Below are positions 1 to 8,674 of a stretch of DNA of 64,000 bases, piece by piece. Below the pieces are notes generated by a model that was not told where the DNA came from, searched no databases, and saw only the letters and a list, made by a program, of their open reading frames with translations. The stretch is from Acidobacteriota bacterium. GTDB taxonomy: Bacteria > Acidobacteriota > Aminicenantia > Aminicenantales > Saccharicenantaceae. The stretch lies in NCBI GenBank assembly GCA_039683095.1, contig JBDKSB010000001.1, positions 512,567 through 576,566 on the forward strand. The letters run 5' to 3'. The position numbers and the translations under genes are program-made. How positions within the stretch are numbered: position 1 is the stretch's first letter; each line of letters begins with the position of its first letter.

Positions 1-391
1 TGGTCGGCCGGTTGACGGTGATCATCATGTGGTCGGCCCGGGTCGAGCGGATCGCGTTCCGGATGTTCGCCTGGGCGTGGGGGGAGAGGAAGCCGTTGTC
101 GAAGGTGACCCCGAGGCACTTCAATCCGTAAACCCGGTCGCAGAGATAGAGGGCGTAGGTGCTGTCCTTGCCCCCGCTGAGCGGGATCAGGCAATCATAA
201 GGGCGGCGCAGGCGCCGGGCCCGTTCGACGATGGCTTCGAATTCCCGGCGCTTCCTCTCGCCCGCGTCCAGGTACTCCTCCTGCCGTTTCCGGTAGTCAG
301 CGCAGAGAGGGCACAGGCCGTCGTCGTTCAGCCTGACGCTGGGCAGGCTCGCGGGAAGGATGCAATTCGCGCAGCGGATCCCCTCTTCCAT
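1..391 (-). CDS. N-acetyl sugar amidotransferase-like ATP-pyrophosphatase (3' part outside window)
   Basis: Partial: the start is ATG at 391 with a GGTGGAG Shine-Dalgarno just upstream, and the frame runs open off the left edge. The 130 visible residues begin with two CxxC pairs (C7/C10 and C27/C30), a small zinc ribbon, followed by the PP-loop motif SGGKDS around residue 75. This is the N-type ATP pyrophosphatase fold used by sugar amidotransferases of the WbpG/PseA type, which adenylate a sugar carbonyl or acetamido oxygen and replace it with nitrogen from an ammonia-donating partner. The gene at 20908 has the same CxxC spacing and PP-loop, so the two are paralogs. It lies next to a flippase and probably belongs to the same surface-glycan locus. 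No glutaminase partner (HisH-like) is visible here; one could lie to the left of the window. Confidence 0.8.
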   Translation of the reverse strand, partial: MEEGIRCANCILPASLPSVRLNDDGLCPLCADYRKRQEEYLDAGERKRREFEAIVERARRLRRPYDCLIPLSGGKDSTYALYLCDRVYGLKCLGVTFDNGFLSPHAQANIRNAIRSTRADHMMITVNRPT

Positions 392-469
392 GGTACTCCA
401 CCTCTTGCCCGGAGTTTACGAGGGGAGGCCGAACGTGTCAAGGGCCGGCTCAGCGCCGCGAACATGGGC

Positions 470-2053
470 CTAGCGGGCCAGCATGTCCCTGATCAGTCCC
501 CGGAACATGAGGATGGGCTTCAGGCCGCCGAACAGGGCGATGACGGCGGCCAGATAGAAGGCGGGATAGGCCGCCGTCCCGATGGCGATCCTCACGAGGG
601 GAGATAATCCTCCGTAAAAGACGGCAAGCGGCTGGATCTTGTCGAAAACAGCCCAGAAGAGCAGGCTGGAAACGGTCGCCGCGGCCCAGTATCTCCAGAG
701 GATCCCGACGCAGAAGCGGGCCCCGATCCCGGCCGGCCGGCCGGCGTACGAGAGCGCGGGGATGAGCAGGACATAGAACATGACGGAATAGGCTATCGCG
801 ACCCCATAGGGGCCGAACTGAAGGCCGATGAAGTAAGCCCCCAGCGAGACCCCGAGGACGATGAAACCCCATTTCAGGAGGCGGTCGGCCCGGCCGAGCG
901 AGATGTGCAGCCAGACATTGGTGTTGTAGATCACGAACGCGCCGATGCCCGGACCTAGAGCGGCGAAGATCGACCCGGCGATGCTCCAGCGGTCGCCGAG
1001 GAGGATGATGATGATGTCCTTGCCCAGGATCGTGAACAGGGCGCTGCCGGGGAATCCGATGAAGGCCAGGACGGACAGCGCCTTGGAGAAATAGGTCCGG
1101 TATTTCGGGGGATCGTCGACCAGGCGGCTCAGGGTGGCGATCCCCACGCCCGAGAGGGCGACGGTCAGCTGGTTCGGCAGGACCGAGGAGAGCTGCGAGG
1201 CCCGGTCGTAATGACCGAGAGGGGTCTTCCCGAAAGCCCGGCCGACGAAGATCTTGTCGAGGTTGTTCCGCAGATAGCCGAGAAGGTAGTTCCCGTAGGT
1301 TTTGTACCCGAAGGTCAGGATCGACCGGATCGACGTCCCTTTGGCCGGGGCCCCGGGCTTCCAGCGGCAGAACAACCAGGCGAAAAGGGTCGTGACCAGG
1401 GGAAGGGAAACGCGGCGGGCCACCAGCGACCAGAAGCCGAATCCGCCCACGGCCATGGCGATGCTGAGCCCCGTGCTGATCACCGCGGCCAGGACCTGGG
1501 CGATCGCCGAGAGATTGAACTTCATGTTCCGGCTCAGCAGCGCCAGGTGGCATGTCCCCAGGCCGCTGAAGATGATCGACAGGGCCATGCCGGCCGAGAT
1601 GCTCTTGAGCTGGGCCTCTCCGAAGAACCAGGCGATGGCCGGGGAGATGGCCACGAAGAAGACGGTCAGGCCGATCATGATCAGGGCGTTCACCCAGAAG
1701 AGCTTCCTCATCTGGTCATCGGTCAGGTCCCTCTTCTGGATGATGGCCTCGGTGAAGCCGTTGAGGCCGAAGTTCTGGACCAGGATGCTGAACGTGGCCA
1801 CCATGGAGACGAGCCCGAAATCCTCGGGGCTCAGGATGCGGGCCAGGATGATCGTGCCGACGGTCTGGACGCCGTAGTTGAAGGTCTGGGCGAAGACGGA
1901 GAAGCCGGCCCCGACAAGGGCCTTTTTCTTGAGCCCCTCGCGCAGGTGGCCCGCGTCCAGGAGGTCGCCTGATCGCGTCCCTGCCTTGCGCGCGTCATCG
2001 TCGTTGTCGCTCCTCACGGTCCTCCGCTCCTCAGGGTCCCTAGACAATAACAT
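470..2053 (-). CDS. Polysaccharide/lipopolysaccharide flippase, Wzx/WzxC-type (MOP superfamily)
   Basis: About 527 residues with 12-14 hydrophobic segments. The pattern from about residue 48 (GAGFSVFAQTFNYG..., then ILARILSPEDFGLVSM) is typical of the PST/WzxC branch of the MOP exporter superfamily. Such proteins flip lipid-linked glycan repeat units across the inner membrane. The gene is flanked by a sugar amidotransferase (78 bp downstream) and, divergently, by an SGNH-protein operon, so it fits a surface polysaccharide locus. Start choice is uncertain: ATG at 2053 gives the longest protein, but GTG at 2017 is preceded by a GGAGCGGAGG-type ribosome binding site and would remove 12 hydrophilic residues. 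No catalytic residues are expected. Confidence 0.85.
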   Translation of the reverse strand: MLLSRDPEERRTVRSDNDDDARKAGTRSGDLLDAGHLREGLKKKALVGAGFSVFAQTFNYGVQTVGTIILARILSPEDFGLVSMVATFSILVQNFGLNGFTEAIIQKRDLTDDQMRKLFWVNALIMIGLTVFFVAISPAIAWFFGEAQLKSISAGMALSIIFSGLGTCHLALLSRNMKFNLSAIAQVLAAVISTGLSIAMAVGGFGFWSLVARRVSLPLVTTLFAWLFCRWKPGAPAKGTSIRSILTFGYKTYGNYLLGYLRNNLDKIFVGRAFGKTPLGHYDRASQLSSVLPNQLTVALSGVGIATLSRLVDDPPKYRTYFSKALSVLAFIGFPGSALFTILGKDIIIILLGDRWSIAGSIFAALGPGIGAFVIYNTNVWLHISLGRADRLLKWGFIVLGVSLGAYFIGLQFGPYGVAIAYSVMFYVLLIPALSYAGRPAGIGARFCVGILWRYWAAATVSSLLFWAVFDKIQPLAVFYGGLSPLVRIAIGTAAYPAFYLAAVIALFGGLKPILMFRGLIRDMLAR

Positions 2054-2120
2054 AATCCCCGGCGTTCGTGCCAGCCCCGGCAGGGGCCGGCCGGGGCGGT
2101 CCGGCGGCGGACCCCCGATG

Positions 2121-2149
2121 TTGATAAGTCCCCCGAAAAAACCTAGAAT
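2121..2149 (+). promoter_or_regulatory. sigma70-like promoter, leaderless configuration
   Basis: TTGATA (2121-2126), 17-bp spacer, TAGAAT (2144-2149). The ATG of the small gene at 2158 follows the -10 by only 8 bases, so the predicted transcription start coincides with the start codon. Confidence 0.6.
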
Positions 2150-2157
2150 ATCAGCGC

Positions 2158-2307
2158 ATGATGAAATCTCTCCGGGCCTGGGCGGCGGCCAACCGCCGGA
2201 CGATCATCCTGACGTTCGAGATCTTCTGGATCGTCATCTTCCTGCTCGACCGGGTAAGCAACGTCAATGCCGTGGACATCCCCCAGTTCATCTACGTGAA
2301 TTTCTGA
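2158..2307 (+). CDS. Small membrane protein, 49 aa, DUF5989-like candidate
   Basis: A 49-residue frame starting ATG-ATG and ending TGA at 2305-2307. It is basic at the N-terminus, has one transmembrane helix around residues 18-31 (ILTFEIFWIVIFLLD), and ends in a conserved-looking FIYVNF tail. Small single-helix proteins with a terminal FIY-x-x-F motif (DUF5989 and relatives) occur in polysaccharide loci just upstream of SGNH or SxtJ-type genes; that assignment is from memory and tentative. The stop lies 5 bases before the ATG of the SGNH gene at 2313, so the pair is almost certainly co-translated. A good promoter places the transcription start at or beside its ATG, and there is no Shine-Dalgarno, which suggests leaderless expression. 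It is too short for most gene finders. Confidence 0.65.
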   Translation: MMKSLRAWAAANRRTIILTFEIFWIVIFLLDRVSNVNAVDIPQFIYVNF

Positions 2308-2312
2308 CCTCG

Positions 2313-3371
2313 ATGCGGAAAAAAGCCGGCGCCGCGATCCTGACGGTCCTGGCCTGCCTGGTCCTGCTGGAGCTCGGGCTCCGGGCCATCGGCCGGGCCC
2401 CGACGAACATGGCCGACGGCATCGCCGACCAGTGGGGCGACTCCTTCCGGCTCAAGAAGAACATCACCAAGGTCATGAAATTCCCGGCGTTCACCTACAC
2501 CGTCCATACCGACGAGTACGGCTTCCGCGACAAGGCGACCGGCCCGCGGCCGCTCGACGGCAAGCCCTTCTGTGTCTTCCTGGGGGCGTCGGACGTGTTC
2601 GGCAACGGGGTCGATTTCGAGGATTCCTTCGTCGGGGTGTTCGCCGCCGAGGCCGGGAAGCGCGACTTGGAGGTCCTGAACCTGGCTGTCGGCGGGCATT
2701 TCTTCCTGGACCAGGAAGCGCTCCTGAGGGATTTCATGGACTCCACCCGGCAGAAGCCCCGGACGGTGTTCCTCTGCGTCAACGCCCTCCACATCCCCAA
2801 GTTCGACCGGCGGAACCGGAATATCATCGTCAAGAGCGGCTATGTCATCGACCGGTCAGGCTGGCGCATCACCTATGCCAGGCTGATGGCCGGGAACGTC
2901 TCCTCGGCCTTCTGCTTCTTCCGGGACGGGATCCGGAGGATCCAGGAGCGCTACCTGCATTACGAGGTCGGCGAGAAATCCCCCGAGTTCCTTCAGATCT
3001 ACGACAAGCGCAACGCGATCCGTCGGCCGGAGCGGGTCGGCCGGTTCAACGAGTACCTGACCGGCTTCGAGACATTCTGCCGGCAGAACGGCATCGAGCT
3101 GGTCTACGTCTATATGCCCCTGTCCGACAGCTTCCGGCTGAAGGAGATGGCGAAACAGATGGGCGTGGATCCCGACGGTTATGACGCCTCGTTCTACGAG
3201 GACCTGATCCGTTCCCATTGCGAGGCGAACGGCAAGCGGCTGGTCGATCCCCGGCCGGCGCTCGAGCAATGCTATCGGGAAGGGAAGGTCCTGAGGTTCA
3301 AGCTCGATCCCCATTTCAACGCCTTCGCCAACAGGATCATCGGGGAGTACCTCGCCGGCCAGATCTTCTGA
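2313..3371 (+). CDS. SGNH/GDSL-type hydrolase or O-acetyltransferase partner, membrane-anchored
   Basis: 352 residues with an N-terminal signal anchor (residues 7-24). SGNH blocks can be followed: the nucleophile block reads FLGASDVFGNGV (Ser93, GAS instead of GDS), block II glycine in NLAVGGH (123-129), block III asparagine at about N157, and a C-terminal DPHFNAFAN with Asp332/His334 completing the catalytic set. Proteins of this type sit in exopolysaccharide loci and either transfer or remove O-acyl groups outside the membrane, often with an MBOAT protein such as the one at 8675. It follows the 49-residue gene by 5 bp. The in-frame open region extends far upstream, but the ATG at 2313 is chosen because the small gene ends there and the signal anchor begins there. 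Confidence 0.75.
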   Translation: MRKKAGAAILTVLACLVLLELGLRAIGRAPTNMADGIADQWGDSFRLKKNITKVMKFPAFTYTVHTDEYGFRDKATGPRPLDGKPFCVFLGASDVFGNGVDFEDSFVGVFAAEAGKRDLEVLNLAVGGHFFLDQEALLRDFMDSTRQKPRTVFLCVNALHIPKFDRRNRNIIVKSGYVIDRSGWRITYARLMAGNVSSAFCFFRDGIRRIQERYLHYEVGEKSPEFLQIYDKRNAIRRPERVGRFNEYLTGFETFCRQNGIELVYVYMPLSDSFRLKEMAKQMGVDPDGYDASFYEDLIRSHCEANGKRLVDPRPALEQCYREGKVLRFKLDPHFNAFANRIIGEYLAGQIF

Positions 3372-3402
3372 GACCCCCGCCGGTCCACCCCGGGGAGGCA
3401 GC

Positions 3403-4314
3403 CTAGTAGGGCCTTTCCTTGACCAGCCGGATCCCGGCGTGGGCCAGGACCTTGGAGAGATGATCGCATTCCTTGATAAGGTAGCGCGCGTATACGTGCG
3501 CGCCCGCCAGCCGGGCGAACGGCAGGAGCAGGGCGTAAAAGGGGACCGCGGCCAGGGACCGGAGGGTGCTGAGGCTCAAGACCGGATTGTCCTGCGCCTC
3601 AGTCATTCCCCGGGTGAAAGCGCGCTTGACGTAATAGGACCGGACCTGCCGCTCGGGGGGGACGGTCTCGTAGACGACCGCCTCGTTGCACCAGACGAAG
3701 GCGTGGCCCTTTTGCATCATCCGCTTGAAGAAGACGGCGTCGCTGCCGCCGGTCCGGCCGAAGCCCGGGTCGAAGCGGTCCGCCGGATCGGCGAAGAGCG
3801 ATCCCCGGACGAGGACGTTGCCGGTCCGGGTGAAGCGGGCGTCGACCAGCCTTTGCCCGGTCGCGAATTCGCGCCGGTCGAGGAGCCCGCTTTTGGCCAG
3901 CCACGCAGGAGGCGGGCTCTCGAAATGGGCCCGCACCGGTCCGAGGACCCCGGACGCCCCCGAGCTTTCGAGCGTGCGGAAATGGCGGACGAGCCATTCC
4001 GGTTCGGGGAACTCGTCGTCGTCGATGAAGGCGATCAGGTTCCCCCGCGCGTTCTCGACGGAACGGTTCCGGGCCAGGGCGATGCTCCGCTCCGGCTCGA
4101 GATGATAATCGACGGCGAAGGGCGACGTCGCCCGGGCGGCCTCGACGACGCCGCGGCCGGACTCCAGGCCGTCGTTGTCGACGACGACCGCAGACAATGA
4201 GAACAGGCCCTCCGTTTTGAGATCCCCCATCCTGTCCAGCAGCCTCTTGAGAAGCGCCGGGCGCTTGAAGGTGCAGATGCAGACGCTGATATGGTCGCCG
4301 CCGCTGCCCGCCAT
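3403..4314 (-). CDS. Glycosyltransferase family 2
   Basis: 303 residues. The start, MAGSGGDHISVCICTFKR, opens directly into the GT-A nucleotide-binding strand. The family-2 acidic signature IAFIDDDEFPEPEW lies near residue 105, and GRTGGSDAVFFKRMM with WCNEAVVYE corresponds to the acceptor/catalytic-base region. The C-terminal hydrophobic stretch (AAVPFYALLLPFARLAG) may associate with the membrane. The enzyme should transfer a sugar from a nucleotide donor to a lipid-linked glycan. ATG at 4314 has no Shine-Dalgarno but lies 6 bases after a -10-like TACGAT, so a leaderless transcript is likely. It is convergent with the SGNH gene and divergent from the family-4 glycosyltransferase. The acceptor and sugar are unknown. 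Confidence 0.85.
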   Translation of the reverse strand: MAGSGGDHISVCICTFKRPALLKRLLDRMGDLKTEGLFSLSAVVVDNDGLESGRGVVEAARATSPFAVDYHLEPERSIALARNRSVENARGNLIAFIDDDEFPEPEWLVRHFRTLESSGASGVLGPVRAHFESPPPAWLAKSGLLDRREFATGQRLVDARFTRTGNVLVRGSLFADPADRFDPGFGRTGGSDAVFFKRMMQKGHAFVWCNEAVVYETVPPERQVRSYYVKRAFTRGMTEAQDNPVLSLSTLRSLAAVPFYALLLPFARLAGAHVYARYLIKECDHLSKVLAHAGIRLVKERPY

Positions 4315-4320
4315 GGCGGC

Positions 4321-4350
4321 ATCGTAGCCCTGAACGGGAAGGGCTGTCAA
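4321..4350 (-). promoter_or_regulatory. Promoter of the GT2 gene, leaderless configuration
   Basis: On the minus strand: TTGACA (4350-4345), 18-bp spacer, TACGAT (4326-4321), then 6 bases to the ATG at 4314. Confidence 0.5.
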
Positions 4351-4381
4351 CAGGCCTGACCGCCCTCGACAGGGGGGCGGG

Positions 4382-4410
4382 TTGAACGGATCCCCGACTT
4401 CTAATAGAAT
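4382..4410 (+). promoter_or_regulatory. Promoter of the GT4 gene
   Basis: TTGAAC (4382-4387), 17-bp spacer, TAGAAT (4405-4410). It leaves a leader of about 30 bases carrying the GGAGGA Shine-Dalgarno (4436-4441) before ATG 4448. Confidence 0.5.
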
Positions 4411-4447
4411 GCCCCACGTCGGGGGGCCGGCCCCCGGAGGAGTGAGA

Positions 4448-5719
4448 ATGAGTCCGAGGAGCGGCCAGTCGAACCGAACGAGCGCCCGCGTCGGGCCGGG
4501 CCGTTGCGCCCTGATCATCGTCGAGAACCAAACCTATATCACGGATACCCGGGTCAAGGCCGAGGCGACGTCCCTGAGGGAAGCGGGCTGGCGCGTGCAC
4601 GTCATCTGTCCGGCGCCGCCCGGGGCGGCCCCGGGGCCCGGGCGCGCGGCGGCCTATGCGGAGACCGACGCGGGCGGGATCGTCGTCCACACTTACCGCA
4701 TGAAGTTCGCCGCCCGCGGCGTCTCGCGTTACATCAAGGAGTACCTCCTCTCCCTGTTCCATATCTCCCGCCTGGCGCTGCGGATCGACCGGAAGGAGCG
4801 CTTCGAGGTCGTCCATCTCTGCAATCCTCCCGACCTGCTTTTCGTCGTCGGCGCGCTGCTCAAGCTCCGGGGCGTGAAGGTCATCTTCGACCATCATGAC
4901 CTCTTCCCGGAGATGATCCTGTCCCGCCACAAGGGCCCGTTGGGGTGGGCCTTCTTCCGGCTCTCGCGGCTCCTGGAATTCCTGACGTTCCGGACGGCCG
5001 ACGCGGTCCTGTCCACGAACGAATCGTACCGGGACGTCGCCATCCGCCGGGGCCGCCTGGACGGGCGCGACGTCTTCATCGTCCGGAACGGGCCGTCTCC
5101 CGAAGAGATCCGCCCGGTGCCGCCGGAGCCGGCGCTGAAAAGGGGCTTCCCCCTGATGGCCTGCTATGCCGGCATCATGGGGCCGGAGGACGGCGTCCTG
5201 GAGCTCATCGAGGTCATCCGGGACGTCGTGGAGCGGCAGGGACGGGCCGACATCCTATTCTGCCTCCTGGGCGACGGGGCCGCGAAGCGGGAGGCCGAGG
5301 ACCGGGCCCGGGATTGGGGCGTCGGGGACCACGTGGTCATGCCGGGCATGGTCCTGGACCGGGCGCTCTTCCGCCGCTACCTGTCGACGGCGGACATCAT
5401 GCTCGCCCCGGAGACGTCCAATCCCCACAACGACAAATCGACCTTCATCAAGATCGCGGAATACATGGCCATGGGGAAGCCCATCGTGGCCTACGACCTG
5501 AAAGAGACCCGGTTCACGGCCGGGGACGCGGCGGTCTACGCCCCGTCGGGCGACATCCGGGCCTACGCGTCCGCGCTCGTGGGCCTCATGGAGGATCCCG
5601 CCCGGCGGGCCCGCCTCGGCGAGATCGGGGTGGAGCGGATCCGGGACCTCTTCCAATGGGAGCATCAGAAGGTCCATCTCCTCGAGGCCTATGACCATGT
5701 CCTCCGGACGGACGGCTGA
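4448..5719 (+). CDS. Glycosyltransferase family 4 (GT-B fold)
   Basis: 423 residues. The N-terminal Rossmann domain begins RCALIIVENQTYITDTRVKAEA, which resembles GT4 proteins that open with a disclosed-mobility loop. Later motifs are VVHLCNPPDLLF, FDHHDLFPEM and a linker, then the C-terminal domain with FCLLGDGAAKREAE and the donor-binding segment STFIKIAEYMAMGKPIVAYDL, whose glutamate corresponds to the EX7E second acid. The start at 4448 is supported by GGAGGA seven bases upstream. It forms an operon with the FemAB-like gene 15 bp downstream. It should act in cytoplasmic assembly of the surface glycan; the donor sugar cannot be read from the sequence. Confidence 0.88.
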   Translation: MSPRSGQSNRTSARVGPGRCALIIVENQTYITDTRVKAEATSLREAGWRVHVICPAPPGAAPGPGRAAAYAETDAGGIVVHTYRMKFAARGVSRYIKEYLLSLFHISRLALRIDRKERFEVVHLCNPPDLLFVVGALLKLRGVKVIFDHHDLFPEMILSRHKGPLGWAFFRLSRLLEFLTFRTADAVLSTNESYRDVAIRRGRLDGRDVFIVRNGPSPEEIRPVPPEPALKRGFPLMACYAGIMGPEDGVLELIEVIRDVVERQGRADILFCLLGDGAAKREAEDRARDWGVGDHVVMPGMVLDRALFRRYLSTADIMLAPETSNPHNDKSTFIKIAEYMAMGKPIVAYDLKETRFTAGDAAVYAPSGDIRAYASALVGLMEDPARRARLGEIGVERIRDLFQWEHQKVHLLEAYDHVLRTDG

Positions 5720-5734
5720 TCGGCGGGGCGGAAG

Positions 5735-6865
5735 ATGAGCACGCTCGATCCGGGTTATGCCGCCGAGGTTGACCTGATCGACAAGACCGGCTGGCACGCC
5801 CTGCTGCCCGAGTTCGACGACGCGACCTTCTACCAGACCTGGTCCTATGGCGAGGCATCCTGGGGCGCGGGGAATGCCAGCCGCCTCGTCCTTCGCCGGG
5901 ACGGCCGGGCCGTCGGCCTGGCCCAGCTGAGGATCGTCCGGTTCCCGCTCCTCCGGACCGGGGCGGCCTATCTCAACTGGGGGCCCCTGTGGAAGCCGCG
6001 GGGGACGGTTCCGGACCCGGCCTGCCTCCGGAACATGCTCAGGGCCCTGCGCAGCGAATACGTGGACGGCCGGGGCCTGTCCCTGCGGGTCCTGCCCAAG
6101 ATCTTCGACCTGCCGGAGAACGCGGAGGCCGCCGGGGCCTTCGCTGCGGAAGGCTTCTCCCGCCGGCCGGACCCCTTGCGGACCTTCGTCGTCGACCTCC
6201 GTCCTTCGCTCGAGGAGATCCGGCAGAACCTGCACAAGAGCTGGAAGGGCTCTTTGAAGTTCGCCGAAAAGCAGGAGCTGGAGATCTTCGAGGCCGGGAC
6301 GGGCGAGCACTTCGCCTTGGTCGCCGACATGAACCGCGAGATGAAGGATCGGAAACAGTATTTCGGGGGCGATATCCCGAAGCTGCTCGAGATCAACCGG
6401 GACCTGCCGGAGCCCCTGAGGCTGAAGATCCTCCTCTGCAGCCATCAGAACGAGGTCATCTCGGCCCTGGGGTGGTCGAACATCGGGAAGGTCAGCTTCC
6501 CCATGGTCGGCGGGACGGGCAATAAGGCTCTGCAGTTCAAAGCCTCTTTCTTGCTGTTCTGGAGGATGGTCCAGCGATCGAAGGAGGCCGGGTTCCGCTA
6601 TTGTGATACCGCCGGCGTCCACCCGAAGAGGAACCCCGGGGGATACTTCTTCAAGCGCGGGCTGGCCGGAAAGGACGCCCAGGAAACGGCCTACATCGGG
6701 TCCTTCGACGCCTATCGAAGCCGGTCGGCCTATCGCCTGTTCAAGGCTGCCATGTCGCTCCGGACGGGGCTCACGAACGCGGCGCGGAGCCTGAGGGCGC
6801 GGTTCCGGCTGCCGTCCCGTTCCGGCCGCCCGGCGCCGGCCGGGCCGGACCGACGTTCACCGTGA
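5735..6865 (+). CDS. FemAB/GNAT-like aminoacyl or acyl transferase
   Basis: 376 residues with the double-GNAT layout of FemAB-type enzymes: an N-terminal half around FYQTWSYGEASWG and GAAYLNWGPLWK, and a C-terminal half with HKSWKGSLKFAEK, then KASFLLFWRMVQRSKEAG, YCDTAGVHPKRNPGGYFFKRG. The last segment resembles the FD(L/W)xG...GxxxFKxxF motif of the family. FemAB-like proteins are common in exosortase/PEP-CTERM exopolysaccharide loci and transfer an amino acid or acyl group to a lipid-linked or glycan acceptor. It is co-directional with the GT4 gene (15-bp gap). Its last 95 bp overlap the 3' end of the opposite-strand beta-helix gene, which is unusually long for a convergent pair. Confidence 0.75.
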   Translation: MSTLDPGYAAEVDLIDKTGWHALLPEFDDATFYQTWSYGEASWGAGNASRLVLRRDGRAVGLAQLRIVRFPLLRTGAAYLNWGPLWKPRGTVPDPACLRNMLRALRSEYVDGRGLSLRVLPKIFDLPENAEAAGAFAAEGFSRRPDPLRTFVVDLRPSLEEIRQNLHKSWKGSLKFAEKQELEIFEAGTGEHFALVADMNREMKDRKQYFGGDIPKLLEINRDLPEPLRLKILLCSHQNEVISALGWSNIGKVSFPMVGGTGNKALQFKASFLLFWRMVQRSKEAGFRYCDTAGVHPKRNPGGYFFKRGLAGKDAQETAYIGSFDAYRSRSAYRLFKAAMSLRTGLTNAARSLRARFRLPSRSGRPAPAGPDRRSP

Positions 6866-8633
6866 TCCTGGCGCTCCTCGTCGGGGCAGCCTGGGCGCTC
6901 CGCAAATAGGCCCGGGCTTCGATCTCGTGGCTTCCGGGTTTCAGGCCGGAGGCTTCCCACGCGAATTCGTAGGGGGGCGTTTCGACCTGTCCCGCGGGGA
7001 TGCCGTCGGCCAGGAAGACCACGTATCTCACGTCGGCCGGATCGGAGACGTCGGCTCGAACGCAGACCGGCGTCGCGACGGCGGCCCCTGGCAGCGGGGA
7101 GGCGATGCGGACGTCCGTCTCCCCCCTGCCGTCGACGCGCTCCAGCCCGCCGATATCCGGCGCCTTGCCGGCATAATCGTACGAGACGGGGGCCTTGGCG
7201 GCCCACGATATCGGCCGGTCGATCTCGATCGAGTTCCCGTCGTAGTCGGCGCGGAGGACCCGGACCGGCGGGGCGGTCCCGATCCGGACGATATCCCCGG
7301 CGGTGATGCCTCCGCCGTCCGAGAAGAACCCGGCGTCGAGGACCGGGACCCGGGTCCCCTCGCCGGCGGCGACGGTCGTGGTCAGGGGAACGCCGGCGTC
7401 GACGGCCGGGGACCGCTCCAGGAGGTCGAAGCGCCCCTCGGCCGGGGCAGCGAAAGCCGGATCCTTCTCCAGGCCCCGCTGCTGGACGGGCCGGCCGGAG
7501 CTCTCCACGAGATTGCCGGCCGCCAGGAAGCCGGGCATCGAGGTCCCGTCGACATAGATGGTCATGCCGCCCGGATGGGCCGACCGGACGAAGATGTTGT
7601 TGAGGACCTTGGCGTCCGTCGATCCGCCGGTGATCTGAAGGCAATAGCGGGCCTTGGGGGTCTGACGGTGGACCATGTCGACGAAGGTGTTATGCACGAC
7701 CCTCAAGCCCGGGAACCTCTCGATCAGGATGGCGATGGCCCCGTTGCGGACGGCCACGTTCCTCCGGAAGAGGAACTCGGAGCTCGGATGGCCGGCGACA
7801 TTCCTCATCAGGACCAGGTGGCCGTGGGGCACGTCGTTATCGACGATGAGATTGTCCTCCATCACGGTCCGGACGAGGGGGGCGACCGCGTCGGAATAGT
7901 ATTGGAGGCCGTCGATGTGATGGCCCTCGGGGTTCCGCCGGATGAAGTCGGGGAAATCGGCCAGGGCGTTGTCGTGGAAATAATTGTTGCGGATGATATT
8001 GCCCCGCCCCCAGACGTTCGTGAAATCGGCGGCCTGGGAGACGTCGTTGTACTCGACGATGTTCGCGTCGCCGGCCACGACGATGGCGATCTCCCCGGTC
8101 TCCTGCCCCGGAACGGAGCCGATGAAGCTCATCCGGTTACCCCGGACGATATTGTGGTGCGACGGGGCGCGCTTGTGGAAGAAGATCCCGATCGTCGACG
8201 TGTGATGGATGCGATTGTCCAGGATCTGGCAATGATCCGATCCGGCCACCAGGATCGCCGGATCGCGGAAGGCGGCCGTCTGCGTGATCTCGAAGCCCAC
8301 GATCCGGACGTAGGAACAGGATTCGATCTGGAATCCCCGGACCGTGACCGGGCCGGCGGCTTTGAAGGTCACGAACGCGCCCGGCTTCCCGGACGCGGTC
8401 ACCGGGACCGTCTCGTCATAGGTCCCGGGGCCGACCCAACAGGTGTCGCCCGCCCGGAGCATCCCGGCCGCCTTCCGGATCGTCCGCCACGGGGCATCCC
8501 GGGTGCCGGGATTCGTGTCCGCGGCGCGGGGATGGGCCTGATCGACGAAGACGTCGGCCGCCCGGGCGGAGCCGGCGGCGAGCGCGAGAAGCAGAACCGC
8601 GGCGAGAACGTTTGAGGACAGGGACTTGCGCAT
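6771..8633 (-). CDS. Secreted right-handed parallel beta-helix protein with C-terminal Ig-like domain
   Basis: 620 residues with a cleavable signal peptide (residues 1-25, ...AAGSARA|ADVF). DUF1565-like opening residues (VFVDQAHPRAADTNPGTRDAPWRTIRKA) lead into a parallel beta-helix with turns such as RGFQIESCSYVRIVGFEI and NIVEYNDVSQA. A Big_7-like Ig domain lies near residues 500-595 (IASPLPGAAVATPVCVRADV...). The Pro/Gly/Ala-rich tail overlaps the FemAB gene. Such proteins are usually polysaccharide lyases/hydrolases or glycan-binding surface proteins; an alginate-lyase-like fold is possible, but I see no diagnostic catalytic triad. The start is supported by AGGAGGG upstream of ATG 8633. 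It lies 41 bp downstream of the MBOAT gene on the same strand. Confidence 0.8.
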   Translation of the reverse strand: MRKSLSSNVLAAVLLLALAAGSARAADVFVDQAHPRAADTNPGTRDAPWRTIRKAAGMLRAGDTCWVGPGTYDETVPVTASGKPGAFVTFKAAGPVTVRGFQIESCSYVRIVGFEITQTAAFRDPAILVAGSDHCQILDNRIHHTSTIGIFFHKRAPSHHNIVRGNRMSFIGSVPGQETGEIAIVVAGDANIVEYNDVSQAADFTNVWGRGNIIRNNYFHDNALADFPDFIRRNPEGHHIDGLQYYSDAVAPLVRTVMEDNLIVDNDVPHGHLVLMRNVAGHPSSEFLFRRNVAVRNGAIAILIERFPGLRVVHNTFVDMVHRQTPKARYCLQITGGSTDAKVLNNIFVRSAHPGGMTIYVDGTSMPGFLAAGNLVESSGRPVQQRGLEKDPAFAAPAEGRFDLLERSPAVDAGVPLTTTVAAGEGTRVPVLDAGFFSDGGGITAGDIVRIGTAPPVRVLRADYDGNSIEIDRPISWAAKAPVSYDYAGKAPDIGGLERVDGRGETDVRIASPLPGAAVATPVCVRADVSDPADVRYVVFLADGIPAGQVETPPYEFAWEASGLKPGSHEIEARAYLRSAQAAPTRSARITVNVGPARPAPGGRNGTAAGTAPSGSAPRS

Positions 8634-8674
8634 GACCGCCCTCCTTGGCCGATCCCATTATAGCAAAAACAAGA

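Noticed and set aside
7303-8615. Long plus-strand open frames opposite the beta-helix gene
   Set aside because: Composition is typical of G+C-rich antisense frames, and the minus-strand protein has a signal peptide and recognisable domains.
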